In this document: positions 21,091 through 31,524 of the stretch, one piece after another | Layout of the letters: each line of letters opens with the position of its first letter | Numbering within the stretch: position 1 is the first letter of the stretch | Origin: Cycas panzhihuaensis | Lineage: Eukaryota > Cycadophyta | Length of the DNA: 64,000 nucleotides | Direction: 5' to 3' | Assembly (NCBI GenBank): GCA_023213395.1 | Contig: CM041465.1 | Span: 173,979,741-174,043,740, forward strand | Made by a program: the position numbers and the translations under genes | Notes under the pieces: generated by a model | Database searches by the model: none | What the model saw: only the letters and a program-made list of their open reading frames with translations | What the model was told of the DNA's origin: nothing

Positions 21091-22230
21091 CAATTGAACT
21101 TATTTTCTTCAAGAAAATGATCTAATTTGGCATACCAGGCGCGTGGGGCTTGTTTTAGACCATACAGAGCCTTTTTTAATCTGCAGACCAGATTCTCCTG
21201 TCCCTGTTCAGCGTATTCTTCCGGTTGTTGCATATAGACTTCTTCTTCCAGTTCACCGTTTAAGAAGGCGCTTTTTACATCTAGCTGGGAGATTTTCCAA
21301 TTTTGTCTTTTGCGACCAAGGCTATTACTGTTCTTACAGTGTTCATCTTTGCTACTGGAGAAAAGGTCTCATCAAAATCTACACATGTTGTTTGTGTGTA
21401 TCCTTTCGCGGCTAACCTTGCTTTGTACTTTTCTATTTTACCATCCATTCCCCTCTTTGTTTTGTAAACCCATTTGCAGCTTACAGTGGATTTATCGGCA
21501 GGTAGTTCTACTAATTCCCACGTCTGATTCTTCTTGATTGAGTTCATTTCATTGTCCATTGCCACTTTCCATTCTTGACAATCTTTTGCTTCTTGAAAGT
21601 TTTGAGGTTCGACTTTGCTTAGAAGAGCTCTTGACCTTTGTCCTCGTGTTTTCTGTTCTATTACATTACTTTTTCCTTCTTCAATTGTTTTAATATACCA
21701 TTTTGGCAACTTTTTACATTTCGTGAGTCTTCTTTCTCGATGGCGTCTTACGATACTTGGTGGTTTCATTTGATGATGGATCAGCTTGTCCTTCTTCTGA
21801 AGTGATTTCGGAGTCATTTTCTTCCTCAGCTTCTTGTTCTTCTGAGGTAATTTCTGACTTATTCTCTTGCTCATCTTCATGTGTCTCTTAGGTGTACGTG
21901 ACTTCCATTCAATTTCCTCCTCACCTTCTATTATTCTAATTTGTGAAGATTCAACAGAATTTTCTTCATTAAAAATGACATCTCTGCTTACATAGATTTT
22001 GTTTGTTTTGGTATCTATGCATTTGTAGGCTTTTGAATTTTTACTGTAGCCTATCAAGATGCATTCTATACTTTTTGCATCCAATTTGGACCTTTTTTTA
22101 TCAGGAATATGCACAAATGCTTGACTACCAAAAACTTTGAGAAGACTTACATCGGGTTTTTATCCTGTCCAAGCTTCTTCTGGGGTGACATCCTTCAATG
22201 CTTTTGTGGGGCTTCTATTTATTAGGTAGC
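21091..22230 (-). pseudogene. Copia-F integrase C-terminus and RT N-terminal half
   Basis: Frame 22114-21281 (277 aa) begins in the integrase C-terminal domain (IPDKKRSKLDAKSIECILIGY, VSRDVIFNEE). It passes a Lys-rich linker where frame-shifted coding is likely (many basic residues at about residues 70-130), then enters RVT_2: [61 protein letters not shown]. It ends near 21281 in a shift. Motif A and [17 protein letters not shown] are readable in other frames at 21090-21260. This is the longest intact copia-type frame in the nested set after Copia-K RT. Confidence 0.85.
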
Positions 22231-22975
22231 ATCTTTGTGCTTCGCCTCTGCCCAATACGACTTTGATATCTTTGTTCCATACATCATGCTTTGAGCCATT
22301 TCCATTAGAGTTCTATTCTTTCTTTCGGCCACTCCTTTCGACTGAGGAGTATAAGGAGTTATGTCATCTCTGAATTCCTCGATCCTGCAATAATTTAGAA
22401 ACTCCTTTGATATATATTCTCCTCCTCCATCGACTGATGCATTTGATTTTCATTCACGACTCTAGTTACGCTTGACTTTAAATTCTTTAAATGTTTCAAA
22501 AACTTGACTTATTATGCAGGAAATATACCCATACTTTCTAGGTGAAATCATCAATGAAAGTAAAAAAATATCTGTATCTATTAATTGTGAGAGGTGTAAT
22601 TGGACCACAAATATCTGTATGTATCAATTCTAATTTTGATTGAGCTCTCCAAGTGCTTCCTTTAAAAGGAAGTCTATCTTTGTTCTTGAGTTGACAACCT
22701 TTACAAACAAATTTATCTAATGAAATGTTAGGTAGGCCATTTACCATTCCTGATTTTTCCATTAGTTTAAGTGTGTCAATTGTGGATGCCCATACCTCAA
22801 ATGCCAAGCTTTATTATTAGATTTAGAAGCAGTACAAGCATTTTCTTCCAAGTAAGGAAGTACAAGATCTGACAAGAGTTTGTAAAGATCATTACATCTG
22901 ACTCCTTTTGCAACAATTTTTCCACCTCTCTTCATATCTAGAATATGACAATTCCCTTCTTCGTCGACCATGGTT
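22231..22975 (-). pseudogene. Copia-F integrase N-terminal and core
   Basis: The pre-integrase zinc region spans two frames: HLRYGHPQLTHLN (ends about 22762) and VCKGCQLKNKDRLPF in frame 22807-22538. HTDICGP carries the first catalytic Asp and FIDDFT the second. VDGGGEYISKEF near 22420 and TPQSKGVAERKNRTL near 22340 (catalytic Glu) follow in shifted phases. A stop after the core near 22270 breaks it. It would join cDNA ends to the target with a 5-bp stagger, matching the duplications seen in this window. Confidence 0.85.
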
Positions 22976-23300
22976 CACAAACCTTTTTTGCTTAATTGAG
23001 AGACAGAGAGGAGATTCATTTTTAGATCTGGGACAAACAAAACATTTTCGACCTTTTTTTCATTCCCATTCAGATTTACAGAGATAGTTCCAATCCCTTT
23101 TATATTAAGGGAATACTTGTCACCCAGTTCTACTGATTTGTCCATATTGCAGGGTTTCATGGTTTCAAACCATTCTTCTCGACTTGTCATATGTTTGGAA
23201 GCTCCTGAATCTATGTACCATATGTCTTTGTCTTTCATACCGGTAACCAATGCTGTGATGAAGGCCGTCTCTTCTTCCTCCTCTTCGTCCTTCTCTTTGT
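22975..23300 (-). pseudogene. Copia-F protease
   Basis: Frame 23250-22975 (91 aa) contains IWYIDSGASKHMTSREEWF with an intact D-S-G-A active site, then LNIKGIGTISVNLNG and the conserved end VLFVPDLKMNLLSVSQLSKKG. Length and motif spacing match a copia protease domain. It continues from a Glu-rich gag tail (DEEEEEETAF in another phase) without an obvious stop between knuckles and protease. The local frame looks undamaged, but the polyprotein around it is not. Confidence 0.85.
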
Positions 23301-24192
23301 TGTAGCCTCCAATGGGTCGTTTTCCTTTCTGAATTTCACTTCGTCTCTGTGGACACTGATATGGATAGTGTCCACTTTGTCCGCAATAGCAGCATATATC
23401 AAAGATTCTACAACTGCTGGCGAAATGTCCGGTTCTTCCACAGTTGTAACAGACTCTATTTTCTTTGCCGCGTCTCCGTCCTCTGGAGTTTTGCCAGCGT
23501 CCTCGTCCCCGGAAATCTGATGTTCCGCTTTGTCCTCGAAATTGATGTCTTCCTCTTGGCCCGAGATTTAGTCTGGACGCAAATGCATCCTCTAATTCTG
23601 TCGTGTTTTCATATCTTTTGTTTCTCTATTCTTGTCTTAGTAACAAACCTGTCAATTCATCAAGGGTTAACTTGTCTAACCTATCACTTTATGCGTGATA
23701 GTATTGTGATGTGTCAAGCGATTTTGGCAATCTTGCGGTCACAATTTCCACTAGGTCTTGTTCGAGAAATTAGACCTCCCGGCACTTAAGAGATTATTTA
23801 CATGGTAATAATCTTATGCATAAATTCCTCTCGTCTTCATTTTCTTTCATGTGAAACTTGTACAATTCTTCTTTAAGTACAATTTTTCTTGCCTTATTCT
23901 TTTGTCCATCTGATTTTCCAAACATTTCCAAATTTCGGATGCGATTCAATTTTTCGACATAAATCAAGGCGAATCGGAAATCGACATTTTCAATGTGAGG
24001 CTGGCTATATTATTTCTTTCAACCCAATTTCCTAGCTTATCATCACCAAGCGGAGGGCGTTTCTCTGTTCCTTCAAAGAATGTCGAGCATTTTTCAGCCT
24101 TAAAATGGTTTCTATCTTAATTTTCCACACATGATAGTTGGAACCGGTTAATTTTTAGTTCGAGGCGAGAGAAATGAGAGTGGAGGACATTA
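23300..24192 (-). pseudogene. Copia-F gag with two CCHC knuckles
   Basis: The minus strand starts MSSTLISLASN near 24192, followed by a stop and then LTGSNYHVWKIKIE, a typical copia gag N-terminus. The middle is broken by shifts (SLKEQRNALR near 24070, a KFHMKENEDERN-like reading near 23850). Two zinc knuckles sit near 23460-23370: CYNCGRTGHFASSC and CCYCGQSGHYPYQC, separated by RIFDI. Both have the canonical CX2CX4HX4C spacing. An RG-rich tract lies just upstream. Copia-H has the same two-knuckle layout, suggesting a shared lineage. Confidence 0.85.
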
Positions 24193-24852
24193 TTCTTCAA
24201 GTCAAAGGACAAAATTTGAAGTGCAGCCGATGCAGATGTACGAATTCGTCACGGAACCCTAGGTGTACTGTTGGGAAGAAAAAAGTACCTCAAAATCAAG
24301 ATTTCTCAATCGCCTACCCAGATCTGAAGGCGGATTTGTAAAAAAGTTTCTCAAAAAGGAGAAATCTGCTTCGAAAGAAAAAACAGCAGCTAGGGCAAAA
24401 AGTTGATTTTTGAAGAAATTACTAAGAAAATCTTGAAAAAAATCTTCGAATCTGGATGCAAACTCAAGATATTATTACTGAGAAGGGTTTATATTTGGAA
24501 GTACCTGATATTATGAGCAAATCGAAAAGATTTTTGAGAAAGATCCTTCAAACCAGCGTGGGTGGTTGAGGCTCTGTTTGGCCTCCAAAACGACCTCAAA
24601 TGACTCGGCTCCAGAAGAGAAATGTGTTCAGTGTGCTCTGATCTAGCTCCCCACCAAATTTAAACCCGATCGACACTTTGAAAAAATCACGTCAGTACGT
24701 CCGTCTGATCAAATGCGGTTCCGTACCGCACGAGTAATAATGATCTTTGATTGGCACAGAAACCCTAACTGCCTTGTCTGCTTCTTACACCCTTGATTGA
24801 ATTGTCTTTATAGAAGAGAATCATTTCAAAAATGATCAGTTTAAACTGACCT
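24193..24852 (-). other. Copia-F 5' leader
   Basis: About 660 bp between PBS and gag with no supported coding frame. It is rich in AAAATC/GATTTTT words between 24280 and 24560. Confidence 0.6.
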
Positions 24853-24864
24853 GCTCTGATACCA
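24853..24864 (-). other. Copia-F primer-binding site
   Basis: GCTCTGATACCA on the plus strand, complement of the initiator tRNA-Met PBS, directly next to the LTR. Confidence 0.92.
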
Positions 24865-25088
24865 TGTTGAAGACAGAGTATAATTTAAACAGAGAAGAGA
24901 AGAGTATGTCTGTTTATTGAGATTCAATCTCCTTAAATATACATCAACAATGTGATGGTTACAACCTCTAATGTAACCGATCAGTCTGAGACTGCCAAGT
25001 GGCACAATCTTACATTATGACTACATTTGAGGGTGGTCCTAACATGACCCCCTTTCTTACTTATTAGATAAAACATTACATCTCAACA
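24865..25088 (-). repeat. Copia-F 5' LTR (224 bp)
   Basis: Bounded by TGTTGAAGAC and CTCAACA. It matches the partner LTR apart from a few substitutions, the missing 13-base block and the alternative segment near 24982-24995. Confidence 0.92.
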
Positions 25089-26080
25089 ATTTGTATATAA
25101 AAAATGAAACGAACCATGTAATTTTTGTTGCCTTGTATGTAGATGACTTAGTGATCACTGGTAGTGACACTAAGATGATTCATATTCTCCAAGATGACTT
25201 AAAGAGAAGTTTCGAGATGACAGATCTTGGACTTCTCCATTATTTTTTAGGCTTTGAGATATGGCAACAGCCACGCTATATCTTCATCTCCCAAGCGAAA
25301 TATTCTTGGGACATTTTGCAGCGGTTCAAGATGCACGACTGCAAAACAGCGCCTACACCTATGGAGAATGGATCTAAGCTTACTCTCAATGAGGAAGCTG
25401 CACCGGCAGATCCCACACTTCTGCGTGATTGATTGGGAGTCTCATTTATCTCACCAACACTTGACCGGATATTTCATTTGCTGTTGGGATTTGGTCACGT
25501 TACATGTCTCAACCCAATCAGATACACTAGAATGCGATAACGCATACTTAAGTACATCAAAGGCACCTTGCAGCATGGCCTTGAGTATGCACATAATGAG
25601 AACTTCACTCTAGAAGGGTTCTCGGACTACGATTAGGCGAGTTGCCAAGATAGCGGAAATCAACCTCGGGATCTTGTTTTCCCTTGGCTCGATGGTTGTT
25701 TCGTGGAGTTGCAAGAAGCAACCCAATGTTACCTTGTCCTCCACCGAAGCAGAGTACAAAGCTGCAGTCAGCGCAGCTTGTGAGGCTATCTGGCTACGAT
25801 GGATTCTTGGGGAACTTGGACTTGAGTAGGGTCACCCCACCAGGATACATTGCGACAATCAAAGTGTGCTCAAGTTAGCTAAGAATCCAGTCTTTCATGC
25901 GCAGACAAAACACATCGAGGTTGACCATCACTTCATCAGAGAGCATGTTCAGAATGGTGAAATCAACCTCGATCTGGACCAACAGAGGAGCGGGCATGAG
26001 ACATTTTACCAAGCCTCTTGGTAGAAAAGTTTGTAAAATTCGGAGATGGTCTTGGTGTCAGGCTTAACATTGTAAAGCGA
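25089..26080 (+). pseudogene. Copia-E RT C-terminal part and RNase H (after Copia-F)
   Basis: Frame 25091-25432 resumes RT: FVALYVDDLVITGSD with an intact YVDD box, SFEMTDLGLLHYFLGFE, YSWDILQRFKM and TPTPMENGSKL. A stop follows at 25430. RNase H is readable in pieces: NTRPDISFA near 25460, a run of shifts, then STEAEYKA wording near 25742, HCDNQSVLKLAKNP-like near 25850, AQTKHIEVDHHFI near 25900 and TKPLGRKV near 26010. The end just precedes the polypurine tract. The catalytic RT box survives, but the protein cannot be made because of Copia-F and downstream shifts. Confidence 0.85.
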
Positions 26081-26089
26081 TAAAGGGGG

Positions 26090-26641
26090 TGTTAAACCTT
26101 ATGTTTACATGTTAAGATTATGTACTTTAATTTTTATGTAATATGTGTACTTTTGTACTTTAGGGGTGACTTATCACTTAAGTGATAAAGTGCACACCCA
26201 CATTCTTTCTAGTGACACAATGTTGTCACTAAAGAGTCAAATGGACCCTCATGCATTTTTGCTCACATGAGAGCCCAAAAGGACACATGTCCTACATGCA
26301 AGGCATGTATCTTGGATGTTTGACACTTGTCAAACATCCAAGGCCTTAGGTCTCTCATTTCACTCTATATAATGAGACCTCTCCTCATTGTCTCAAAAGA
26401 GAGTTGGAGCTGTATTGTTATGTTGTCAGTTTGCTAATCAAACTGCTCATTCTTTGGAGGTTGGACCAATTCCAACTCCACATATTCGGTATCATTTTCT
26501 CTTGCTCCTTCATTCATGTTTTGTCTCTTTGCTTTCTCTTTACCTTGAGATTATTATACTTGTTTGTATTTCTGCAACTAGAACTAGAGTGATCCTAGTT
26601 TCTAGATCTAGGGACTGTTGAGGCCATCTAGCCTCTTTTCA
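26090..26641 (+). repeat. Copia-E 3' LTR (552 bp)
   Basis: Starts TGTTAAACC after the polypurine tract AAAGGGGG (26082-26089) and ends TTTTCA. It repeats the palindrome (26171-26188), hairpin (26311-26342) and TATATAAT (26366-26373). Confidence 0.92.
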
Positions 26642-26646
26642 CACGA

Positions 26647-27590
26647 GTCTTTTGATATGATAGATTTGGGAATGTCCAACTACTTCCCAGGCATTAAAAA
26701 CAAATAGATTGAGGATCGAACATGGTGTCATAGATGAAGTATATACAATCCCTACTCACGAAGTTTGAAATAGAGCAATGTGGATATGTTAAAACACCAC
26801 GTGCAAAGGGAACAAAACTCTTGAAAGACATGCAAAGGCTTGTTGTAGACGCGACACTATACAAACAATTGGTAGAGAGTCTTATTTATTTGACTCATAC
26901 CAAACCAAACATTGTTTATGCTATCAAGTCAATCTCTCATTATATGCAAAATCCGTAAGAGCCACATTGGATTACAACGAAATGAATTCTAAGATATGTG
27001 AAGGAGACTCTCAGCCTTGGTCTGAAGCACCTTTGTGAGGGAGAGAGACTAAGTTGTTTGGATACATGGATGTTGATCGACGAGGAGACTCTAATGATCG
27101 AAAATCCACTACTAGTTACATTTTCAATATCAACAATGAATCTATATTGTGGCATACGAAGAAGCAATAGACAGTAGCACTATCTTCCATAGGGACAAAG
27201 TACCCAGGACTCATTATTGGTACGAGGGAAGGTGTATGGTCACAAGGTCTTGTAGACATCCTTGTTATACCCTATAGAACATTGGTTATTTTAGTTGATA
27301 ATCAAAATACCAATCGATTGTTGAAGAATCCAAAATTTCATGCACATACAAAGCGCACTAAGATTTAGCACCACTATATTCATGAACAAATCAAAGTGGA
27401 GAAGTTGCAAGTTGAGCATTGTCTAAGCAAAGAATCATTGGCAAACATGTTCAACAAAGTGCTAATTGAAGATCAATTCACAAAGGTTTGTGCCAAATTG
27501 GAGCTCGACAAGGTTATCCCTAAAGTGGTGTGTGTCAGCCAAGATAATTTCACCAAGATTCAAACTACATACTGAATCCCCACATTTACA
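26647..27590 (+). pseudogene. Copia-D RT C-terminal half and RNase H
   Basis: The reading picks up after the Copia-E duplication with FDMIDLGMSNYF, then frame 26734-26958 (YIQSLLTKFEIEQCGYVKTP, DATLYKQLVESLIYLTHTKPNIVYA). RNase H is broken into phases: SLGLKHLCEGERL near 27020, VDNQNTNRLLKNPKFHAHTKR near 27290-27360, HHYIHEQIKVEKLQVEHC near 27370-27420 and ANMFNKVLIEDQFTK near 27445. At least six stops or shifts are present. It is more decayed than Copia-E, as its host position requires. Confidence 0.8.
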
Positions 27591-27601
27591 TTAAGGGGGG
27601 A

Positions 27602-27904
27602 TGTTAGTGTCACAGTGAATGTTAACTACACTTTATAAATGTTAAATGTCGTTGATTAGTGTCAGGCACGAATAAAGGCGTAAATATTAAACAAACAATT
27701 TGGGACATTATAAAAGATCCCAAAGTCCATCGTGAATTTTTTGAAATTGAACATCGTGTGAAAGTAATGTAATTGTTTTCGATTTTCCCATGGGTTTTCT
27801 CCTAAAAGGATTTTCCACATTAATCTTCATACTATTCTTTTGTGTGTGCTTGTTGTGTATGATTAAAATCCCATTCAAATAGTTTTGTGTATGTCACATT
27901 CACA
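27602..27904 (+). repeat. Copia-D probable 3' LTR
   Basis: TGTTAGTGTCAC begins right after the polypurine tract TTAAGGGGGGA. CATTCACA at 27904 is a plausible end (about 303 bp). There is no partner LTR in the window, so the end is an estimate. Confidence 0.5.
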
Positions 27905-29043
27905 ACTTTGACAATATGTTGTTTTGTCATCATTGTTTAGAAAAATTGACAACTTGAAAAAAAGGGACATCTTCTCTTTATTGATATTGCGAACTATCAA
28001 TCACATTCTTTAAGATGCCTTAACATAGAAAATAATGAACTACCTCTAAATATTAATAAGATGTCATATGACTCATCCAATTGGGACATTTGTCTATTAA
28101 TGGTACTCCTATAGCCTTATTTCCAGAAGGAAAGGATCATCTATAACGTCTATGCTAGGATGGAAAAGATATTCTCTAACTATTACAAGTCAACAATTTA
28201 TTTAAAGAGTTAAAGACCAACTCGTGTTTTTTATGTCATCAAATTCTAATGCTAGCTTAGAATTGAGGTGTCATTTTGTTAAACTTTAACATGAAAGGCA
28301 TTCATCATCAACAATAACAATATCAATGAACAAGGATTAACTCAACATAATCATAATACATTAACATACCAAAGCACCATAGACTCAACATGAGCCTTGA
28401 TGATTACATGATAACATATACTACCTCAACCACCTTTATATACAAAATAGGTGGGAGGACATATAAGACAAGTAATGCATGTGGGACAATTACCTCTATC
28501 CTGACCAATGACATTACACCAACTAACTTGACCAATAAGCTTCTATCTTCTCACACAATATTATAATTATAAATGGCTCTTGGACTCTAAGACTTAGGAC
28601 TATGACTATTAATCCTAAGACACACTTTACTTAACCATACACAACATTAAACATTATACTCTAACACATTTAACATATTGCCAAGGTATCTTCCATTCAA
28701 ATGCATTCCTCAATTGTTTTATATTATTCCTTGAAGAATCTAGAATGTTAACATTTTCTATTCAATTTTCTAGCATTGGTTGATTAAGCTTGTTGATTCC
28801 CTAATGTATTCTCGAGGACTCTAAAGGAATTTTCCACCCAAATGTGGTACTGGATAATCAAAGAAGACTAATGGAGACAAAACTCTTATTACGAAATAAG
28901 AAATTCCCATTAACATTGAATCTCACAATCCTAGGCCAATTCCCATTTAGTTGTGATACCCTCATATTTTTATTCCATTGAAATTGTGTTCTATATTAAA
29001 ACTTCAAGGATTAATTCTCTGTCATATCCTCTAAGTCTTGCTT
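27905..29043. other. Anonymous AT-rich spacer
   Basis: No open frame with a recognisable domain and no terminal repeat was found. It continues in 36812-38659 as the sequence into which Copia-G inserted. Confidence 0.5.
29039..29043. repeat. Left target-site duplication of Copia-G (TGCTT)
   Basis: TGCTT is repeated perfectly at 36807-36811 on the other side of the element. Confidence 0.92.
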
Positions 29044-29410
29044 TGTGACAATGTTAATGTCACATGGTCATTTCATGAAGTTAGAATTAGATAAAGTCAC
29101 TTTTATGTTTATAACTTTAGGATAAGGTGACTATGCCTAAGTCACTTAAGTGAAATGACATAAAGTTCATTTCATTGTAATTTCATGTAATCTCATTTGA
29201 ATGTCATTGGGAGGGAAAACTCAAATTCCAAACCCTAATGAGCATCCTCATTATATAAGCTGAAATTACATGGAGAGTGATCATATTCTACACTTCTCCT
29301 CTTTGAGCTCAAGCTATTAGCATTCTCTTGTTAAGTACATTGTGCTTGCCTCCACTATTTGCCATTGTGTAGTGTTAGTGCACTAGATCCCTAGATCCAT
29401 TCCCTCAACA
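29044..29410 (+). repeat. Copia-G 5' LTR (367 bp)
   Basis: TGTGACA to CCTCAACA. Differences from the 3' LTR are GATAAGG/GAGAAGG near 29122 and TTAAGT/TTGAGT near 29332. Holds the palindromic core TCACTTAAGTGA (29142-29153) and TATATAAG (29252-29259). Confidence 0.95.
29252..29259 (+). promoter_or_regulatory. Copia-G LTR TATA box
   Basis: TATATAAG, about 100 bp after the palindrome. Repeated at 36648-36655 in the 3' LTR. Confidence 0.55.
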
Positions 29411-29412
29411 AG

Positions 29413-29424
29413 TGGTATCGAGCC
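29413..29424 (+). other. Copia-G primer-binding site, variant
   Basis: The sequence is TGGTATCGAGCC. It lacks the A of the usual TGGTATCAGAGC, so pairing with initiator tRNA-Met would be shortened or bulged. Confidence 0.75.
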
Positions 29425-31524
29425 ATTGGGTGGATCCTAGTGCCACACTCACTTGCAAGGAGATTGCAAGCTATATTCTCCTCTTCTTCACCATTCATGT
29501 GAAGTGAAGAGTTGAGGATTTTTAAAAATCCATTTTTAAAAGCTCTTTTATAGCGATTTTTACTACAAAATTATATCTTCTTCTACTATCTTATTTCTGA
29601 GATAAGAAGAAGGAGTGTGGGTGGTTAAAAGCAACCTATTTGCGAGCCTAAAGGAGCACGAGAATTGCTCGGTGATAGCAATTTTCAGCCATCTTTTTGA
29701 GCCTCAAATCGGCATTTTGGTCTATTTTTGGCCATTTTTTGCGATAAAGTCGATTTCAAGGTTGCGAGAAGAAGAAATCGGTGACTCTCAGCGATTAGAG
29801 GCAGATTTTAAAGTATAAAATCAAACCGTGCGGACGCGGTACGGACTGTACGGATTTTCGTCTGTTGATGCGGCCAAAAATCAAAGTGCCCGAATCGCGA
29901 AATTTCACCAATAGGTGCGTCTTGGCATCCTAAGCACTTTTGTCTCTTTGGAGCGGCGTGAGATTTTGAGTTTAAAGGGGTCAAACAACTTTGTTTTGCG
30001 GTCATTTTCCAAATTTAAAAATCTCGGATCTACAAAAATCGAGGAGTTTTTCCTCTTGTAATACATGTTTTGGATCTACTCGTCCCGATCTATCATTTGG
30101 GACAAGTCTCACATGAATCCGACGCTCCGTTGAAAAGTTATGACAATTTTAGGTTTTCTAGTACATTTTGGCCATGAGTTAAAAGCGGCTTTTTGCTGTT
30201 TTGACAAGATTTTTCAAAAATTTTGTATATTTGGAAAGTGCGGTGAAGGCCAAATCTGAAATTTTAATTTTTTCAAAAATTTTGAAATTTGTGCCATATA
30301 ACTGATGCGATGGGCAGTGATGTCATGGCAATGAGACTTAGTTTCTTTGAAAATTTGAATTTTCAGTGTACCTTGTATTTCTCAAATTTTTAGTTTTGTT
30401 TTCCCCTTCTTTTAAAAAAAAATAAATAAATAAATTTAAAAAAAAAAAATAATTATTGTATGTAAAAGGGGTTTTTTAAAGACATTTATAGCCTTTGTGG
30501 CTTTTAGAGGCCTATTTTGGCCCTTTTGTAAAAAGAACAAGGTACTTAAATCCTTTGTAAAGCCAATCATCTGGATCGGAGCAATATCCGATGATTTGGC
30601 TCATCATGTGTATGATTTTAATGGTTGCATGCACTTGGAGACTTCATTGAGTGCCACTTGGGCACATAGAGTGCCATTTGGGCACTAGGTGGACACACAA
30701 CAACAACACTTAAGTGGAGCATTTACATTCATTTACATTCGGTTTTCGATTATTTTTACATGACATTCGAGAACAAGGGCACTTTCCTTAAAATCAACTC
30801 ATCTCGGTGACTTTATACCGATTCTTGACTTGCGCATACTCGCCTTGGTTGAAATAGACCAAGGTTGGCGAAATCCGAGCCCTAAGGGAGGTGTGAGTTT
30901 CATCTTGGGTCCGATCATAACGGTATAGTGGTGGAGGGACGGGTTAGCCATACCTCGGCCTCCAATCGGGGATTATCACGATAACCATCAGGAAAAGCGA
31001 AAACCCTTAATCAAGATAATTAATTTAGGTGGGGCAATATCCGTCATAGCGTGGGACATGCACGTACTTCTCTTGAGAGTATATCGCGCTCATAGGTGAA
31101 CGGGTGAGGACCCGGAAGACTGGCTCCACGTTTACTTGGATTTCATCACCAAGGAGCAGTGCGGGTATCATGGTGAAGGCCATTAACTACGTATACTAGA
31201 AGCCCCTTAGGCATCGACACCTCACCTACTTTGGATACAAGTTAGAGGTTTGGGTTTGTTACACATCCTACATCACTTTGGTTTTCGAGTTGTGTGCACC
31301 CACATGCAGCTTCTATATAGGCCTTCTCACTTATCTTGATTAGATCACTTACATCACATACTTATTTGTGATCTCTTTGCTTCCACATCTTACATTGCAT
31401 TACTTCATTATTCCTGCTGCGTCGGGTAGACACATCTGAAGTGTCGGTGACTCCACCTTCTTCTACTTAGTGCATTTTCATACACATTTATATACATCAC
31501 TCTTATTCATCTTTTCACACCACC
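29425..31524 (+). other. Copia-G long 5' leader
   Basis: About 2.1 kb without a supported frame. It has an A/T homopolymer zone at 30405-30462. The stretch 30839-31310 is conserved with the Copia-J leader (minus strand, 49548-49075) and begins with a hairpin described in the findings. Confidence 0.65.
30839..30872 (+). promoter_or_regulatory. Conserved leader hairpin, Copia-G copy
   Basis: CTCGCC-TTGGT, loop TGAAATAG, ACCAA-GGTT-GGCGAA. The Copia-J copy keeps the same fold with the inner stem changed on both sides. Function is unknown; an RNA element for packaging, dimerisation or translation is possible. Confidence 0.5.

Larger units (their letters stand above)
19846..25088 (-). mobile_element. 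Copia-F: copia element nested in Copia-E RT
   Basis: LTRs at 19846-20077 and 24865-25088, PBS complement at 24853, polypurine complement (CCCCCTCTT, 20078-20086) and a 5-bp duplication with one mismatch define a complete 5.2-kb minus-strand element. Order on the minus strand is gag, protease, integrase, RT-RNase H. It must be younger than Copia-E. Stops in gag, integrase and RT show it is inactive. Confidence 0.93.
13521..26641 (+). mobile_element. Copia-E: full-length copia element with nested Copia-F
   Basis: Two 552-bp LTRs in the same orientation, a PBS at 14077, a polypurine tract (AAAGGGGG, 26082-26089) and a near-perfect 5-bp duplication define the element. Without Copia-F it would be about 7.9 kb. 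LTRs differ at roughly a dozen positions including small indels (about 2%), so insertion was moderately recent. All coding domains carry stops or frameshifts. Confidence 0.92.
12465..27904 (+). mobile_element. Copia-D: 3' half of an old copia element, split by Copia-E
   Basis: Two blocks, 12465-13520 and 26647-27904, read as one RT-RNase H interrupted by Copia-E. The reading resumes in frame once one copy of the 5-bp duplication is discounted. A polypurine tract (TTAAGGGGGGA, 27591-27601) and a probable LTR close it. Its 5' half is not visible. The simplest view is that it lies left of the window, beyond the nested Copia-C, Copia-B and Ty3-A. Confidence 0.75.
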
